Assembly: GCA_004357385.1 (NCBI GenBank)
Contig: SMWF01000052.1
Span: 1-35,680, forward strand
Length of the DNA stretch: 35,680 bases
Source: Gammaproteobacteria bacterium
GTDB taxonomy: Bacteria; Pseudomonadota; Gammaproteobacteria; Pseudomonadales; Azotimanducaceae
Reading direction: 5' to 3'
A model generated the notes under the pieces. The model saw only the letters and a program-made list of their open reading frames with translations, made no database searches and was not told the origin of the DNA. The translations under genes were made by a program, and so were the position numbers. The stretch's first letter is position 1; every line of letters begins with the position of its first letter. Positions 8,280 through 16,849 of this stretch are shown here, in pieces.

Positions 8280-8576
8280 ATGAGCGCAGACGGCACCTGG
8301 AACATCACCACCACCAGCCCCATGGGAACTCAGGAGGGCACCCTGAATCTGGTCACCGATGGTGGCACCTTGACCGGCAAGATGTCGGGTCCCCAGGGGG
8401 ACATCGAAATTCAGGACGGAACTGCCGATGGCGACAAGCTGACCTGGAAGGCAGAAGTAACGAGCCCCATGGCGATCACCCTTGAGGTGGAAGCCGCGGT
8501 GGACGGCGACGAAATCTCCGGCAGCATCAAGCTCGGCGCCTTCGGTACGGCGAGCTTCTCCGGCAAGCGGGGCTAG
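8280..8576 (+). CDS. Conserved 98-residue beta-rich hypothetical protein
   Basis: A small acidic protein with alternating short strands: GTWNITTTSPMGTQEGTLNL, then GGTLTGKMSG, GDKLTWKAEV, VDGDEISGSIKLG and a final SFSGKRG. This repeated 'G-D-x-L-T/S-G' pattern resembles widespread short proteins found in proteobacteria and actinobacteria that lack a known function, probably a small beta-barrel. No signal peptide. AGGAAGG is positioned 4-5 bases upstream of ATG 8280. Its stop overlaps the convergent gene's stop at CTAG (8573-8576). Confidence 0.75.
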   Translation: MSADGTWNITTTSPMGTQEGTLNLVTDGGTLTGKMSGPQGDIEIQDGTADGDKLTWKAEVTSPMAITLEVEAAVDGDEISGSIKLGAFGTASFSGKRG

Positions 8577-9301
8577 ATCGCGCCGCGGGCAATCCCGACC
8601 AGCCCGCCAACGCCACTGAGCAGGAGTCCGAACCAGGATAAGGGTTCCAGGCTGCGCCACAGCGTGTCCATGGAACGCATGATCTGAAAGTCCGTGACAT
8701 AAATGGTCTCGCAGGCGCCGTTGCCGGTGTCGTCGCGGGTGGTACTGGTGCCCCGTTGGAAACCCGCCGCGGTACCGTAGCGCGCGAGGTGACCGCGCAA
8801 CCGAACCTGATCGCCGATGCGTACGTCGTCGATCACCTCGCGCAGGTTGGCGTCAGCGGTGATCAGATGGTTATTCGACAATTGATCCGGTCGAAACCGA
8901 CGCCATGCCTCTTCGTCCCGGGTACGAAAGAAGCAGGTGAACTGGCCGTTCCAGAACTCGAACTCGCGCAGCCGGGAAATGTCAGTATTGCTGCCCCACA
9001 CGACGCACAAGTCGGCAACGTTCAAGTGGTCATTCCACAGCTTGTGCAGCATTCGATCCCCATCGTGATGGCGCACCGACACAACCATACCTTCCAGCGC
9101 GTAATCGTGGAGCGGCTCTATCCGATACTGGACGCCGCCCTGCTCCACGGAAAACGGCCTGGCGTGGGTGGGTGTCTGCCGCGGATCAGTGGCCAGGCTG
9201 GGGAGCACCTCGAGGTCGACATCGAGATCGTCGGCCAGCCAACAGGACAGCGGCAGCAACGTCAGACAGCCGAGAAATGTCACTTTGAGAAAACCGCCCA
9301 C
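8573..9301 (-). CDS. Hypothetical protein with N- and C-terminal membrane segments
   Basis: 242 residues from GTG 9301, chosen because AGGAGG lies four bases before it; a GTG at 9316 would place this ribosome site inside the gene. It begins with a hydrophobic signal or anchor (about residues 4-22), continues with a large soluble region of HHDGDRMLHKLWNDHLNVAD, VVWGSNTDISRL, EFWNGQFTCFFRTRDEEAWR and LREVIDDVRIGDQVRLRGHL, and ends with a hydrophobic segment WFGLLLSGVGGLVGIARG. The soluble part probably faces the periplasm. VRIGDQVRLRGHL looks like an OB-type strand set. I do not recognise a characterised family. Confidence 0.7.
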   Translation of the reverse strand: MGGFLKVTFLGCLTLLPLSCWLADDLDVDLEVLPSLATDPRQTPTHARPFSVEQGGVQYRIEPLHDYALEGMVVSVRHHDGDRMLHKLWNDHLNVADLCVVWGSNTDISRLREFEFWNGQFTCFFRTRDEEAWRRFRPDQLSNNHLITADANLREVIDDVRIGDQVRLRGHLARYGTAAGFQRGTSTTRDDTGNGACETIYVTDFQIMRSMDTLWRSLEPLSWFGLLLSGVGGLVGIARGAI

Positions 9302-9388
9302 AGTGCCTCCTTGCACGTCGTCCGTTCACATCGAAAGCAGCGCGCCGCCATTGTACGCTTGCCGAGGATCCTGACCGGACCGACGTCC

Positions 9389-9790
9389 ATGGCCTTTGAA
9401 CTGCATCACCGTCTGGCTGCCGACTGCTTCCTGATCGGCGATTTTTCCCTGTGCCGTGCGCTGCTGGTGGACGACAATCGTTTTCCCTGGTGCATCCTGG
9501 TGCCACGCCGGGCCGCATTGTGCGATCTTCACGACCTCGCCGAGACCGATCGCGCCGCGCTGTTCGACGAGATCGACGTGGTATCGCGGGTGCTGAAGGA
9601 ACTTCACGGAGCCGACAAAATCAATGTCGCGGCGCTGGGTAACCAGGTTCCGCAGCTGCACGTGCACGTCATTTCGCGTCGCGTCGATGACGCAGCCTGG
9701 CCAGGCCCGGTCTGGGGGGTAGGGACGGCGGTGCCCTACGCCGAAGGGCTCGCCGAAGCGGCGCAACTAAAGCAGGCATTCAAGCTCTGA
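9389..9790 (+). CDS. HIT domain protein
   Basis: 133 residues, normal HIT length. The N-terminal part FPWCILVPRR is a typical strand, and the signature near the C-terminus is PQLHVHVISR (about 88-97), the H-phi-H-phi version used by proteobacterial HIT proteins in which the first His of the classical HxHxHxx motif is Gln; H91 and H93 would be the metal/catalytic pair. HIT proteins hydrolyse or transfer nucleoside monophosphates. The frame extends far upstream (to 8756) but that part is antisense to the preceding gene, so ATG 9389 is taken. Confidence 0.85.
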   Translation: MAFELHHRLAADCFLIGDFSLCRALLVDDNRFPWCILVPRRAALCDLHDLAETDRAALFDEIDVVSRVLKELHGADKINVAALGNQVPQLHVHVISRRVDDAAWPGPVWGVGTAVPYAEGLAEAAQLKQAFKL

Positions 9791-9816
9791 CGCTTACGGA
9801 CGACTCCAGCAGCGAC

Positions 9817-10293
9817 TCAAATGGCGAGCAGCGCGGTGCGCGGACCGACGGTCTTACCCGTTGCCAGATAGGTGGCAATGCCACGCAGAACCAGATTGAA
9901 TTGGCTCGTCAGCACTGGCCTCATGACCAATCCGAGCAGTCGTCCCAACACGCCGAACTTGAGGGTGATCGTCGCATCGAAGGTCACCCGGGAATGCTCG
10001 GCATCTTCGTGCACCACCGCGATCACGACCCGCCCGTCGCGAATCGGCAAACTCGATGCTGTGATGGCGATCTCCATGGATTCACCCGCTCGGACAGCGG
10101 TGATCCGCTCCCGGATCATCGAGCCATCGTAGAACTTGCACTCCCGTTCCGCGCCGATGCCGCGGGTCACGCCGTTGACAACCGGCGAACATTCGAGCAA
10201 GGGGTTGACCCGGTAGAAGCTGCCGAAATCCTCCAACACGCGCCAGACGTCCCCGGCCCGAGCTGCAATCCGTTTGCTGGTCGTAATTTTCAA
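9817..10293 (-). CDS. SRPBCC (polyketide cyclase/START-like) protein
   Basis: 158 residues from a TTG at 10293, preferred because GGAGG lies seven bases upstream; the in-frame ATG at 10311 would bury that site. The body shows SRPBCC features: KRIAARAGDVWRVLEDFGSF, NPLLECSPVVNG, GIGAERECKFYDG, ITAVRAGESMEIAITASSLP and a C-terminal helix with LGLVMRPVLTSQFNLVLRGI. Such proteins bind hydrophobic ligands in a long cavity; the ligand here is unknown. It is divergently oriented from the LysR gene at 10426 with a 9-bp inverted repeat between them, suggesting LysR control. Confidence 0.78.
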   Translation of the reverse strand: MKITTSKRIAARAGDVWRVLEDFGSFYRVNPLLECSPVVNGVTRGIGAERECKFYDGSMIRERITAVRAGESMEIAITASSLPIRDGRVVIAVVHEDAEHSRVTFDATITLKFGVLGRLLGLVMRPVLTSQFNLVLRGIATYLATGKTVGPRTALLAI

Positions 10294-10331
10294 CAAACTG
10301 CCTCCGCGCATATCGAAGCCGAAGTATGCGT

Positions 10332-10380
10332 TTGCGCCAAGCGGTCCGTAACTAGCGAAACCTGCGTGTGATTGGCGCAA
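10332..10380. promoter_or_regulatory. Candidate LysR operator, 9-bp inverted repeat
   Basis: TTGCGCCAA at 10332-10340 and its exact reverse complement TTGGCGCAA at 10372-10380 are 31 bp apart in the gap between the SRPBCC gene and the LysR gene. Divergent promoters with a LysR-type site are usual for this regulator class. The long spacing would suit two bound dimers rather than one. Confidence 0.5.
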
Positions 10381-10425
10381 TAATGGGCCACCATTCTCAA
10401 GGTCCACAGCAGCGAGCACACCCAC

Positions 10426-11307
10426 ATGGATTGGGACGATTTACGAATCTTTCTTGCAGTCGCCGATGCCGGCTCGGTGCGCGGCGCTGCGACCCGGCTG
10501 GGCGTCAGCCATTCCACGGTTTCACGCCGCATCGACGGATTCGAAAAGGAGCTTGGCGTGCGCCTGTTCGACCGGCTCAGCGCGGGCTACACGCTGACCC
10601 CGGCCGGAGATGATATCGTCGGGCTTGGCACCAGCGTCAGCACCACGATCGATGAGATCGAGCGACGAATCGTCGGCCAGGACTCGCGGCTCACAGGCGA
10701 GATTCGCGTCACCGCACCCGACCTGCTCGCCTGTTCGCTACTCATGCCGGACATCGAGGCATTCAATCGCCGCTATCCTGAGATCGGCATCGAGCTCAGT
10801 GTCTCCTACGTCCCGGTGGATCTACGCAGGCGTGAAGCCGATGTCGCAATCCGAATCACCGACACGCCACCGGAGCATCTTGTCGGGCGACGGCTCGGCC
10901 GCTATGCCAGCGCGATCTACGTTTCGAACGGCTACGCGGCCGAACACGATCTCGACGACCACAGCACCCTGCACTGGATCGGCTGGAACGACTTGAACCG
11001 GTTCCCGGAATGGGTCCGCGAAAGCGCCTTCCCCAACGTTCCGACCCGCGGTCGGTTCCCAAACGCCATGGTTCAGCTTGCGGCGGCACGAGCGGGGCTC
11101 GGCCTCGCAATGATTCCCTGCTTCATGGGTGATCCCGACCCCGCGCTGGTGCGGGTCGTACCCGAACCGTCGCTCCCGGACCACGAGATCTGGATCCTCA
11201 CCCATCCTGACCTGCGCGATACTTCTCGAATCCGGGCGTTCATGCGCCACATCGCGGACTGCTTTGCGCGCAGGCGCGACCTGCTGAGTGGTGAGGCGCC
11301 ATCCTGA
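10426..11307 (+). CDS. LysR family transcriptional regulator
   Basis: 293 residues. The N-terminal winged helix is typical: DLRIFLAVADAGSVRGAATR, LGVSHSTVSRRIDGFEKELG and VRLFDR. Residues about 90-290 are the periplasmic-binding-fold effector domain with GEIRVTAPDLLACSLLMPDI, VDLRRREADVAIRI and a C-terminal WILTHPDLRDTSRIRAF. The pattern is of the subgroup with short linker and 'DVAIR' strand, often divergent from the genes they control. The effector is not predictable. The immediate divergent neighbour (SRPBCC) is the best candidate target. Confidence 0.92.
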   Translation: MDWDDLRIFLAVADAGSVRGAATRLGVSHSTVSRRIDGFEKELGVRLFDRLSAGYTLTPAGDDIVGLGTSVSTTIDEIERRIVGQDSRLTGEIRVTAPDLLACSLLMPDIEAFNRRYPEIGIELSVSYVPVDLRRREADVAIRITDTPPEHLVGRRLGRYASAIYVSNGYAAEHDLDDHSTLHWIGWNDLNRFPEWVRESAFPNVPTRGRFPNAMVQLAAARAGLGLAMIPCFMGDPDPALVRVVPEPSLPDHEIWILTHPDLRDTSRIRAFMRHIADCFARRRDLLSGEAPS

Positions 11308-11343
11308 GCTAAACTGGGCCCAATCATCTCGAGGAGAACACGC

Positions 11344-11760
11344 ATGACCACTGCACCGGGCTTCGAAAAACACCCCGACTACGAGATCGCCACGGAAGTT
11401 GGCACCCAGCACTATCAGGTTCGTTTCAATGGCGCGCTGATCGCCGATTGCAAGCGCCCGATGCTGCTCAGCGAGTCACGCCACCGAGCCGTGTTCTACA
11501 TCCCCAAAGCGGACGTCGCGATGGAGCATCTCAAAGCTACGGAGCACCAGACTTACTGCCCCTTCAAAGGCAATGCAAGCTACTGGACCATCGAGGTTGG
11601 CGAACGACAGGCTGAAAACGCCGTCTGGGCCTACGACGACCCCTATGACGAATTGCCGCAGATTCGCGACCATGTGGCGTTCTATGCAGACCGCGTGGAC
11701 GAAATATTGATCGACGGGGACCGCCAGCCGTCCGTCGCGCCCGGTTGGACCGATCACTAA
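11344..11760 (+). CDS. DUF427 domain protein
   Basis: 138 residues matching the DUF427 pattern: an N-terminal strand pair around VRFNGALIADCKRPMLLSES, then HRAVFYIPKADVAMEHLKAT, HQTYCPFKGNASYWTIEVG, AVWAYDDPYDELPQIRDHVA and FYADRVDEILIDGD. DUF427 proteins are small, cytoplasmic and beta-rich with unknown biochemical function. A good ribosome site (GAGGAG) lies eight bases before ATG 11344. It follows the LysR gene by 36 bp and could be cotranscribed. Confidence 0.88.
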   Translation: MTTAPGFEKHPDYEIATEVGTQHYQVRFNGALIADCKRPMLLSESRHRAVFYIPKADVAMEHLKATEHQTYCPFKGNASYWTIEVGERQAENAVWAYDDPYDELPQIRDHVAFYADRVDEILIDGDRQPSVAPGWTDH

Positions 11761-11815
11761 CCCGGCTACAGCGGTGCCTGGGCGGGGTAGCCCGCAGACG
11801 GTCCAGCCGGAAGCC

Positions 11816-13108
11816 TCAGGCCGCGTCGCGTTCCGCCGTATAGCGTACGTTCATCCGCTTGATGCTGTTGAGGAAGTTCGACCGCAGCCGATCGACCTCA
11901 CCGTCTACCGTCATGTCCGGGAAACGCCGCAACAACTCCTCCAGCACCACGGTGAGCTGAATCTCAGCGAGTCGCCAGCCGATACACAGGTGCTGACCGT
12001 AACCGAAACTCAGGTGCCGGGGTCCATCGCGGCTGATGTCGAACCGGAACGGATCGTCCCATTTATCCTCGTCCCGATTGCCGGACATATACCACAGCGC
12101 CAGCTTGTCGCCCTTGCGGACCTGCTTGCCCCCCAACTCGACGTCGTCCAATGCCGTGCGGCGCATGTAGACAACCGGTGCCACCCAACGAATGATCTCG
12201 TTGACAGCACTGGGCATTAACGCGGGGTCGTCCAGCAGTTTGCGACGCTCCTCAGGATGCTGGCTCAACGCCAACATCCCGCCGGAGATGGAGTTTCGGG
12301 TGGTTTCGTTGCCCGCAACCACCAGCAGGACGAATGCGGAGATATAGTCCGCCATGTCCATCGGCTTGCCGTCCACTTTGGTGTGAACAAGCATACTGAT
12401 AAGGTCGGGACCCGGCGATTTCAGCCGCTCGGCGTGCAGCTCCACCGCGAAGTCGACCATCCCCATGAACGCGGACACGACGTGCTCACGGGACGTCGCG
12501 ACGTCCGGATCATCACCACCGATGATGATGTTTGACCATTCGAACAGGTCATGACGGCGGGCCTGATCCACCCCGAGCAGTTCAGCGAGCATCTGGATGG
12601 GTAGCTCAGCGGCGACCGACGCCACGAATTCGCATTGGTCCTGGGCCGCGATCCGGTCCAGGATTTCACTGCACCGACCCCGGATCCGCGGTGTCAGATC
12701 ATCCAGTTTCTGGGGCGTCAACCCGGGCGCCACCATGCGCCGGTGAACGTTGTGGTCCGGAGGGTCCATCGCAATCATGGACCGACCTGCCTGAAACACG
12801 CTGGCGATCTCGTCGTCAGCCAGCTCGCGGCCCTCACGATTTGCCCGCATCTGCGGACTTTCCAGGGTGATGCCGCCCAGTTGTTGATCCGAACTGAACA
12901 GCTTCGGGTTTTTGGAAACGAACTGAATGTCATCGTACTTCGTGATCGACCAGAATCCCGGCCCTCCGAACGGCTCCGGAGTCCACGCAACCGGGTCCTC
13001 GCGCCGCAGCCGCGAAAAAATGTCGTGCACGCGCTGCTGATCCTGAAAGGTTTCGGATTCCGACAGTGCGAGCAGTTCAGCATTCGGATCTATCGAGGGT
13101 TCTGCCAT
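11816..13108 (-). CDS. Cytochrome P450
   Basis: 430 residues from ATG 13108 (GGAG nine bases upstream); a longer frame to 13225 has no support. All P450 landmarks are present: I-helix AGNETT (265-270), K-helix ExxR in NEIIRW (E304-R307), and the heme loop FGYGQHLCIG (368-377) with C375 as the thiolate ligand. It is a soluble class I enzyme, needing ferredoxin and reductase partners that are not adjacent. PPDHNVHRRMVAPGLTPQKL and the overall pattern are like CYP124/125/142-type enzymes acting on branched or sterol side chains, but I would not assign a substrate. It is divergent from the GGDEF gene. Confidence 0.93.
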   Translation of the reverse strand: MAEPSIDPNAELLALSESETFQDQQRVHDIFSRLRREDPVAWTPEPFGGPGFWSITKYDDIQFVSKNPKLFSSDQQLGGITLESPQMRANREGRELADDEIASVFQAGRSMIAMDPPDHNVHRRMVAPGLTPQKLDDLTPRIRGRCSEILDRIAAQDQCEFVASVAAELPIQMLAELLGVDQARRHDLFEWSNIIIGGDDPDVATSREHVVSAFMGMVDFAVELHAERLKSPGPDLISMLVHTKVDGKPMDMADYISAFVLLVVAGNETTRNSISGGMLALSQHPEERRKLLDDPALMPSAVNEIIRWVAPVVYMRRTALDDVELGGKQVRKGDKLALWYMSGNRDEDKWDDPFRFDISRDGPRHLSFGYGQHLCIGWRLAEIQLTVVLEELLRRFPDMTVDGEVDRLRSNFLNSIKRMNVRYTAERDAA

Positions 13109-13325
13109 GGGGTGTCTCCGGTTGCGGCGCGTGCTCGTGAGTAACGGTAGCGACTCCCGGGTCAGGATGCCAGTTTGCCGCCGCGGCACGGCGCTGATAC
13201 TCGATGGGCGTGTGAACCCCGTCATGCTTCAGGCTACTCCCCGTTGTTGCCTGGGCGCGCATGCGCAACCCTTAGTCTCACCCGCGCGCACCCCAAACGG
13301 ACATGCAGTTCAGGGACAGATCACC

Positions 13326-14882
13326 ATGTTTCAGCTGACCATCTGGTCGGTTCCCGCCCTCGCCGCAACGGCGCTGGCGATCTATACCCTGTATCGGGTT
13401 CATCGTTATCAGGACGTGCCCGGCGTCTGGGCGATCCGTTGGTTGGCGCTGTTCGTGGGCATCTGGTCGTTAGGTCAGCTGTTGGGTTCGCTGCTAACCG
13501 GCATCGACGCAAAGTTGATTGCCGCGAAGCTCCAATATCTAGGCATTGCGTTCACGCCCGTGGCCTGGTTTGCGTTCGCCCTCACCTATGCCAGGCAACG
13601 TCGGCGGCCCAACAACCCAACGCTGATCGTTCTGTCGATCGTACCCGTGCTGACGATCATCCTGGCGCTGACCAACGAACTGCATCACCTGGTCTGGAGT
13701 TCCGTCACTCTGCTCGAGCATGACGGCTACGTCAGCCTGACCATGGCCTACGGACCCTGGTTCACGCTCTCCGCCGTCTACGGATATGCAACTCTGTTCA
13801 CCGCCACCGTAATGCTTGGCTACGCGCTCAGCGAATCGTCCCGCTACCGCAAGCCCCTGGTGGCAATCATGGCCGCGCCGATCATTACCGCGGCCCTGAA
13901 CCTGCTCTATCTTTCGCCATGGAATCCATCACCCTGGTTCGATGCCACACCGCTGGGCTTTGCCCTGGCCGCGCTGTTACTCAACGATGGCGTTCTGCGC
14001 TTCGGGCTTCTCGACCTGCGGCGGGTATTGCGCCACAAAGTGGTGGAGGAGCTGAGCGACGGAATCATCATCGTCTCCCACAACGGGCGAGTCATCGACA
14101 TCAATCCGTCCGCCTTGCGCACCCTGGGCATCGATGACGGTGACGCGCTGAATCGCCATGCCACGTCGCTGATTCCCTCTCCCGCGATTCCGGACATGCT
14201 CAGCCAGCGCCGCACGGACTGTGTAATCAGCCTGCTGCAAGGGTCGTTTCACGTCATCGCCACGCCCCTTGCCAGCGAGGACGACGGCGGCCAGCAGATG
14301 GCCCTGGTATTCCGTGACATCACGGCCCGGCGAGAACAGGAAATGCAGCTCAAACTCGTCAAGAATCGTATGGAACGGTTGGCCCAGACCGATTACCTGA
14401 CCGGCCTGCACAATCGCCGGTACTTCATGCGCCGGCTATCCGAAGAGGTGGAACGGGTGAAGCGCCAGGGGTACACGCTGAGCGTGTTGCTGATCGATCT
14501 CGATTATTTCAAGCACGTCAACGACACCCATGGCCACGACGTCGGCGATCGAGTGCTGCGGGTCATCGCCAACGTCTGCGACGAGGTCAAGCGCCTCACT
14601 GACGTCTGCTCCCGAATCGGCGGCGAAGAGTTCGCTATCCTCCTCCCGGACACCGAGCCACCCGGTGCCCTGAAGCTTGCGCAGCGTCTGAGGGAAACAA
14701 TAGCCAATCAGTTCATTGCAGCGGCAGCAGAAGAAACTCCACCGATCCGCGTCACTGCGAGCATCGGGGTCGCAACCGTGTCCCGTCACAGCCCCTACCT
14801 GGAACACGTGCTGTCACAGGCCGACCAGGCTTTGTATCAGGCCAAGAACGACGGACGCAATACGGTCCGCGTGGCAGCCTGA
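13326..14882 (+). CDS. Membrane diguanylate cyclase with 7TM, PAS and GGDEF domains
   Basis: 518 residues from ATG 13326. Residues 1 to about 225 contain seven hydrophobic segments, like the HisKA-7TM N-terminal sensor module. A PAS-like domain follows (ELSDGIIIVSHNGRVIDINP ... ALVFRDITARREQE), then a GGDEF domain from LAQTDYLTGLHNRRYFMRRL. The catalytic motif is GGEEF at residues 432-436 and the inhibitory I-site RLTD is five residues before it, so c-di-GMP synthesis with product inhibition is predicted. No EAL domain is present. The longer frame from 13107 overlaps the P450 5' end and is rejected. Confidence 0.93.
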   Translation: MFQLTIWSVPALAATALAIYTLYRVHRYQDVPGVWAIRWLALFVGIWSLGQLLGSLLTGIDAKLIAAKLQYLGIAFTPVAWFAFALTYARQRRRPNNPTLIVLSIVPVLTIILALTNELHHLVWSSVTLLEHDGYVSLTMAYGPWFTLSAVYGYATLFTATVMLGYALSESSRYRKPLVAIMAAPIITAALNLLYLSPWNPSPWFDATPLGFALAALLLNDGVLRFGLLDLRRVLRHKVVEELSDGIIIVSHNGRVIDINPSALRTLGIDDGDALNRHATSLIPSPAIPDMLSQRRTDCVISLLQGSFHVIATPLASEDDGGQQMALVFRDITARREQEMQLKLVKNRMERLAQTDYLTGLHNRRYFMRRLSEEVERVKRQGYTLSVLLIDLDYFKHVNDTHGHDVGDRVLRVIANVCDEVKRLTDVCSRIGGEEFAILLPDTEPPGALKLAQRLRETIANQFIAAAAEETPPIRVTASIGVATVSRHSPYLEHVLSQADQALYQAKNDGRNTVRVAA

Positions 14883-14892
14883 CGCGTACCAG

Positions 14893-15762
14893 TCAGGCTG
14901 CATTGCGGGACGTATTGACTTTGATCCGGGCGTTGTCGCGCAGCTTCTTCATCGAACTGTCCCGATGGATGAACCACAGGCACAGGATATTGTAGAGCTG
15001 CAGATAGAAGGGGAATTTGCGGCGCAGGTCCAGCCAGAACACCACCCGCACCTCGTTCGACTCGTTGGCTGCATCGTGCAGATAGTTGTCGTCGAACACG
15101 ATGCCTTCACCATTCTTCCAGTAATACACCTCGCCCTTCTCGATCAGCGACTCGTCTTCGCGGGCGTTGTCTTCGACATTACCGTTCACCCTTAGCCAGC
15201 AGCTATGGTCTTCGTTGTTGCCGGGAATCAGCACACCCAGGTGATAACGCAGAAAGCCCTTGTAGTAACCCCAGTGTGGCGTGATGTCCTGGCGCGGGTC
15301 CAGAACCGAGAAGAACGCCGTATACAAACCCGGAACCTGCCGCAACAGCGCGGCGGTCCGGGGAGCGCGCGCACAATTATCGTGGATGAACTCACCCGAT
15401 TTGAACATGAACGCCTTCCACTTGGCCTTATGGATACCGCCGGCGGTGTAGCCCGCGCCGAGATCGGCCATGTCGGTCAAGTCGTCCTTCACATCAAGCA
15501 GACTCAGACATTCCTCCCGAATGGCCTCATAGCCATCTTCAAGCTGCTTCAGACCGCGATAGTGGTCGTGATAGTCGTACATGAACGCCGGCGTCCGCGC
15601 CACGATGCCCTGGTCTTCGAACCAGCTGAACACCCGATTGAGCCGCTTCGTAAACAGCTTCTTCTTCTGTTTCTTGGGCATCCTCTCGAGCGTGCGCCTG
15701 ATCACGAAGGCCGCGCCCGCGAGCGCTGCGAGGATCACCAGAACGATGATGAGGAGCGTCAT
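14893..15762 (-). CDS. Aspartyl/asparaginyl beta-hydroxylase family protein (LpxO-like)
   Basis: 289 residues from ATG 15762. An N-terminal membrane anchor (about 1-20) is followed by a cytoplasmic domain of the Asp_Arg_Hydrox family. Key sites by family comparison: PHWGYYKGFLRYHLGVLIP with H163 and iron ligand H174, then FDDNYLHDAANES with iron ligand H229, and R239 for 2-oxoglutarate. LpxO members add 2-hydroxyl groups to lipid A acyl chains. The adjacent upstream pair of LpxL-type acyltransferases (15871-17812) supports a lipid A or related outer membrane role, but an aspartyl hydroxylase function is not excluded. Confidence 0.85.
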   Translation of the reverse strand: MTLLIIVLVILAALAGAAFVIRRTLERMPKKQKKKLFTKRLNRVFSWFEDQGIVARTPAFMYDYHDHYRGLKQLEDGYEAIREECLSLLDVKDDLTDMADLGAGYTAGGIHKAKWKAFMFKSGEFIHDNCARAPRTAALLRQVPGLYTAFFSVLDPRQDITPHWGYYKGFLRYHLGVLIPGNNEDHSCWLRVNGNVEDNAREDESLIEKGEVYYWKNGEGIVFDDNYLHDAANESNEVRVVFWLDLRRKFPFYLQLYNILCLWFIHRDSSMKKLRDNARIKVNTSRNAA

Positions 15763-15870
15763 ATCTGCTTCACCGCGTTGCCCCCCGGGGCCGGACGGAG
15801 TGCTGGAAAACTTGGAGGCGCACTTTACCCGAATACGCAACGCGCTGCGTTTGGACAATCACCTGACGGA

Positions 15871-16836
15871 CTACAGGTGTCCGACCATCCGTTTGTGGGG
15901 ATACAACGATTTCTCCCAGCGTCGGTTGGTGCACAACCATTCCCCAGGTCGTTCGCGGATCCACGCTTCGATCCGCGCACTCATCGCTGTGGCAAGTGCC
16001 ACTGCCCGCTCGTCGTCCGATGCCAGCGCTGGTACCTCCAGCGGTTCGTGTACGGTGACGCGAAAGCGGCCCGGGCCCAACCGCTCCGCGCGAATCGGCA
16101 CCAGGTCACAGCCATGGCGCAACGCCAGTCGCGCCGGGAACAGGGACGAATCCATATCGCGCCCGAAGAACGGAATGGGCACGCCACCCGAGATCCTGAG
16201 GTCCGCCAGAACGCCCAGACTGCCGCCTTCGCTCAGGTGTTTGATCACCGATCGCATCGAGCCATCGCGAGAAACCATGGTGCCGCCCAGCTGGGCTCGC
16301 GCCTTCTCCATCAGCGCATCGAGGTGCTCATTCTGAATCGTCGCGTACAGGCTGATCAGCGGTACGCCGGCGCGCGTCAGCGCCAGCGCGTTGATCTCCC
16401 AGTTGCTCAGGTGGCCGCTGAAAAACACAGCGCCACGCTCCCGTGCGGCGTATTGCGGGACGAGCCCGGCCGGATCGATCAGTTGCAGTCGCTCACCCCC
16501 GTGCTCCAGGGCGATGCGCTCGAGATGCGGGTACTCACCGCCCACGGAACCGATGTTCGTCCAGGTGGCTCGCGCCAGCTCGCGCAATTCCGCTTCGCTG
16601 AGTTCCGGGAACGCAAGCGCCAGGTTGCCCTTCACCCATCCGTTCTTGCGCGTTCGCGGTCCGACCCACCGCATCAGCGCCGCACCAACCCGGGCGGCAC
16701 GCTCCGGAGACAGGGAGGCAAACGTCCACCACAACAGGTGCATCAGGCAACTCTCTACCCCGAACATGAGTTTGCGCAACCACGGACGACTCCGAATCTG
16801 GCGGTCCAGGCCGGTTGCAATGATCAGCCGCGCCAT
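15871..16836 (-). CDS. LpxL/LpxM-type lysophospholipid acyltransferase
   Basis: 321 residues. The LPLAT HX4(D/E) motif is present in SGHLSNWEINAL (H142, E147). Other features are an N-terminal membrane anchor about residues 25-42 and family motifs PFFGRDMDSSLFPARLALRH and GRFRVTVHEPLEV. Members transfer secondary acyl chains onto lipid A precursors in the inner membrane. The gene starts 13 bp after the stop of the upstream paralogue, indicating an operon, and is followed by the LpxO-like gene. Exact acyl chain specificity cannot be told. Confidence 0.9.
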   Translation of the reverse strand: MARLIIATGLDRQIRSRPWLRKLMFGVESCLMHLLWWTFASLSPERAARVGAALMRWVGPRTRKNGWVKGNLALAFPELSEAELRELARATWTNIGSVGGEYPHLERIALEHGGERLQLIDPAGLVPQYAARERGAVFFSGHLSNWEINALALTRAGVPLISLYATIQNEHLDALMEKARAQLGGTMVSRDGSMRSVIKHLSEGGSLGVLADLRISGGVPIPFFGRDMDSSLFPARLALRHGCDLVPIRAERLGPGRFRVTVHEPLEVPALASDDERAVALATAMSARIEAWIRERPGEWLCTNRRWEKSLYPHKRMVGHL

Positions 16837-16849
16837 CGGATCGCTCCAG

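Noticed and set aside
8756-9388. Long upstream extension of the HIT gene frame
   Set aside because: It is antisense to the 8573-9301 gene and its translation has no HIT-like sequence; the family length fits ATG 9389.
11774-12220. Plus-strand open frame opposite the P450 gene
   Set aside because: P450 motifs on the minus strand are unambiguous.
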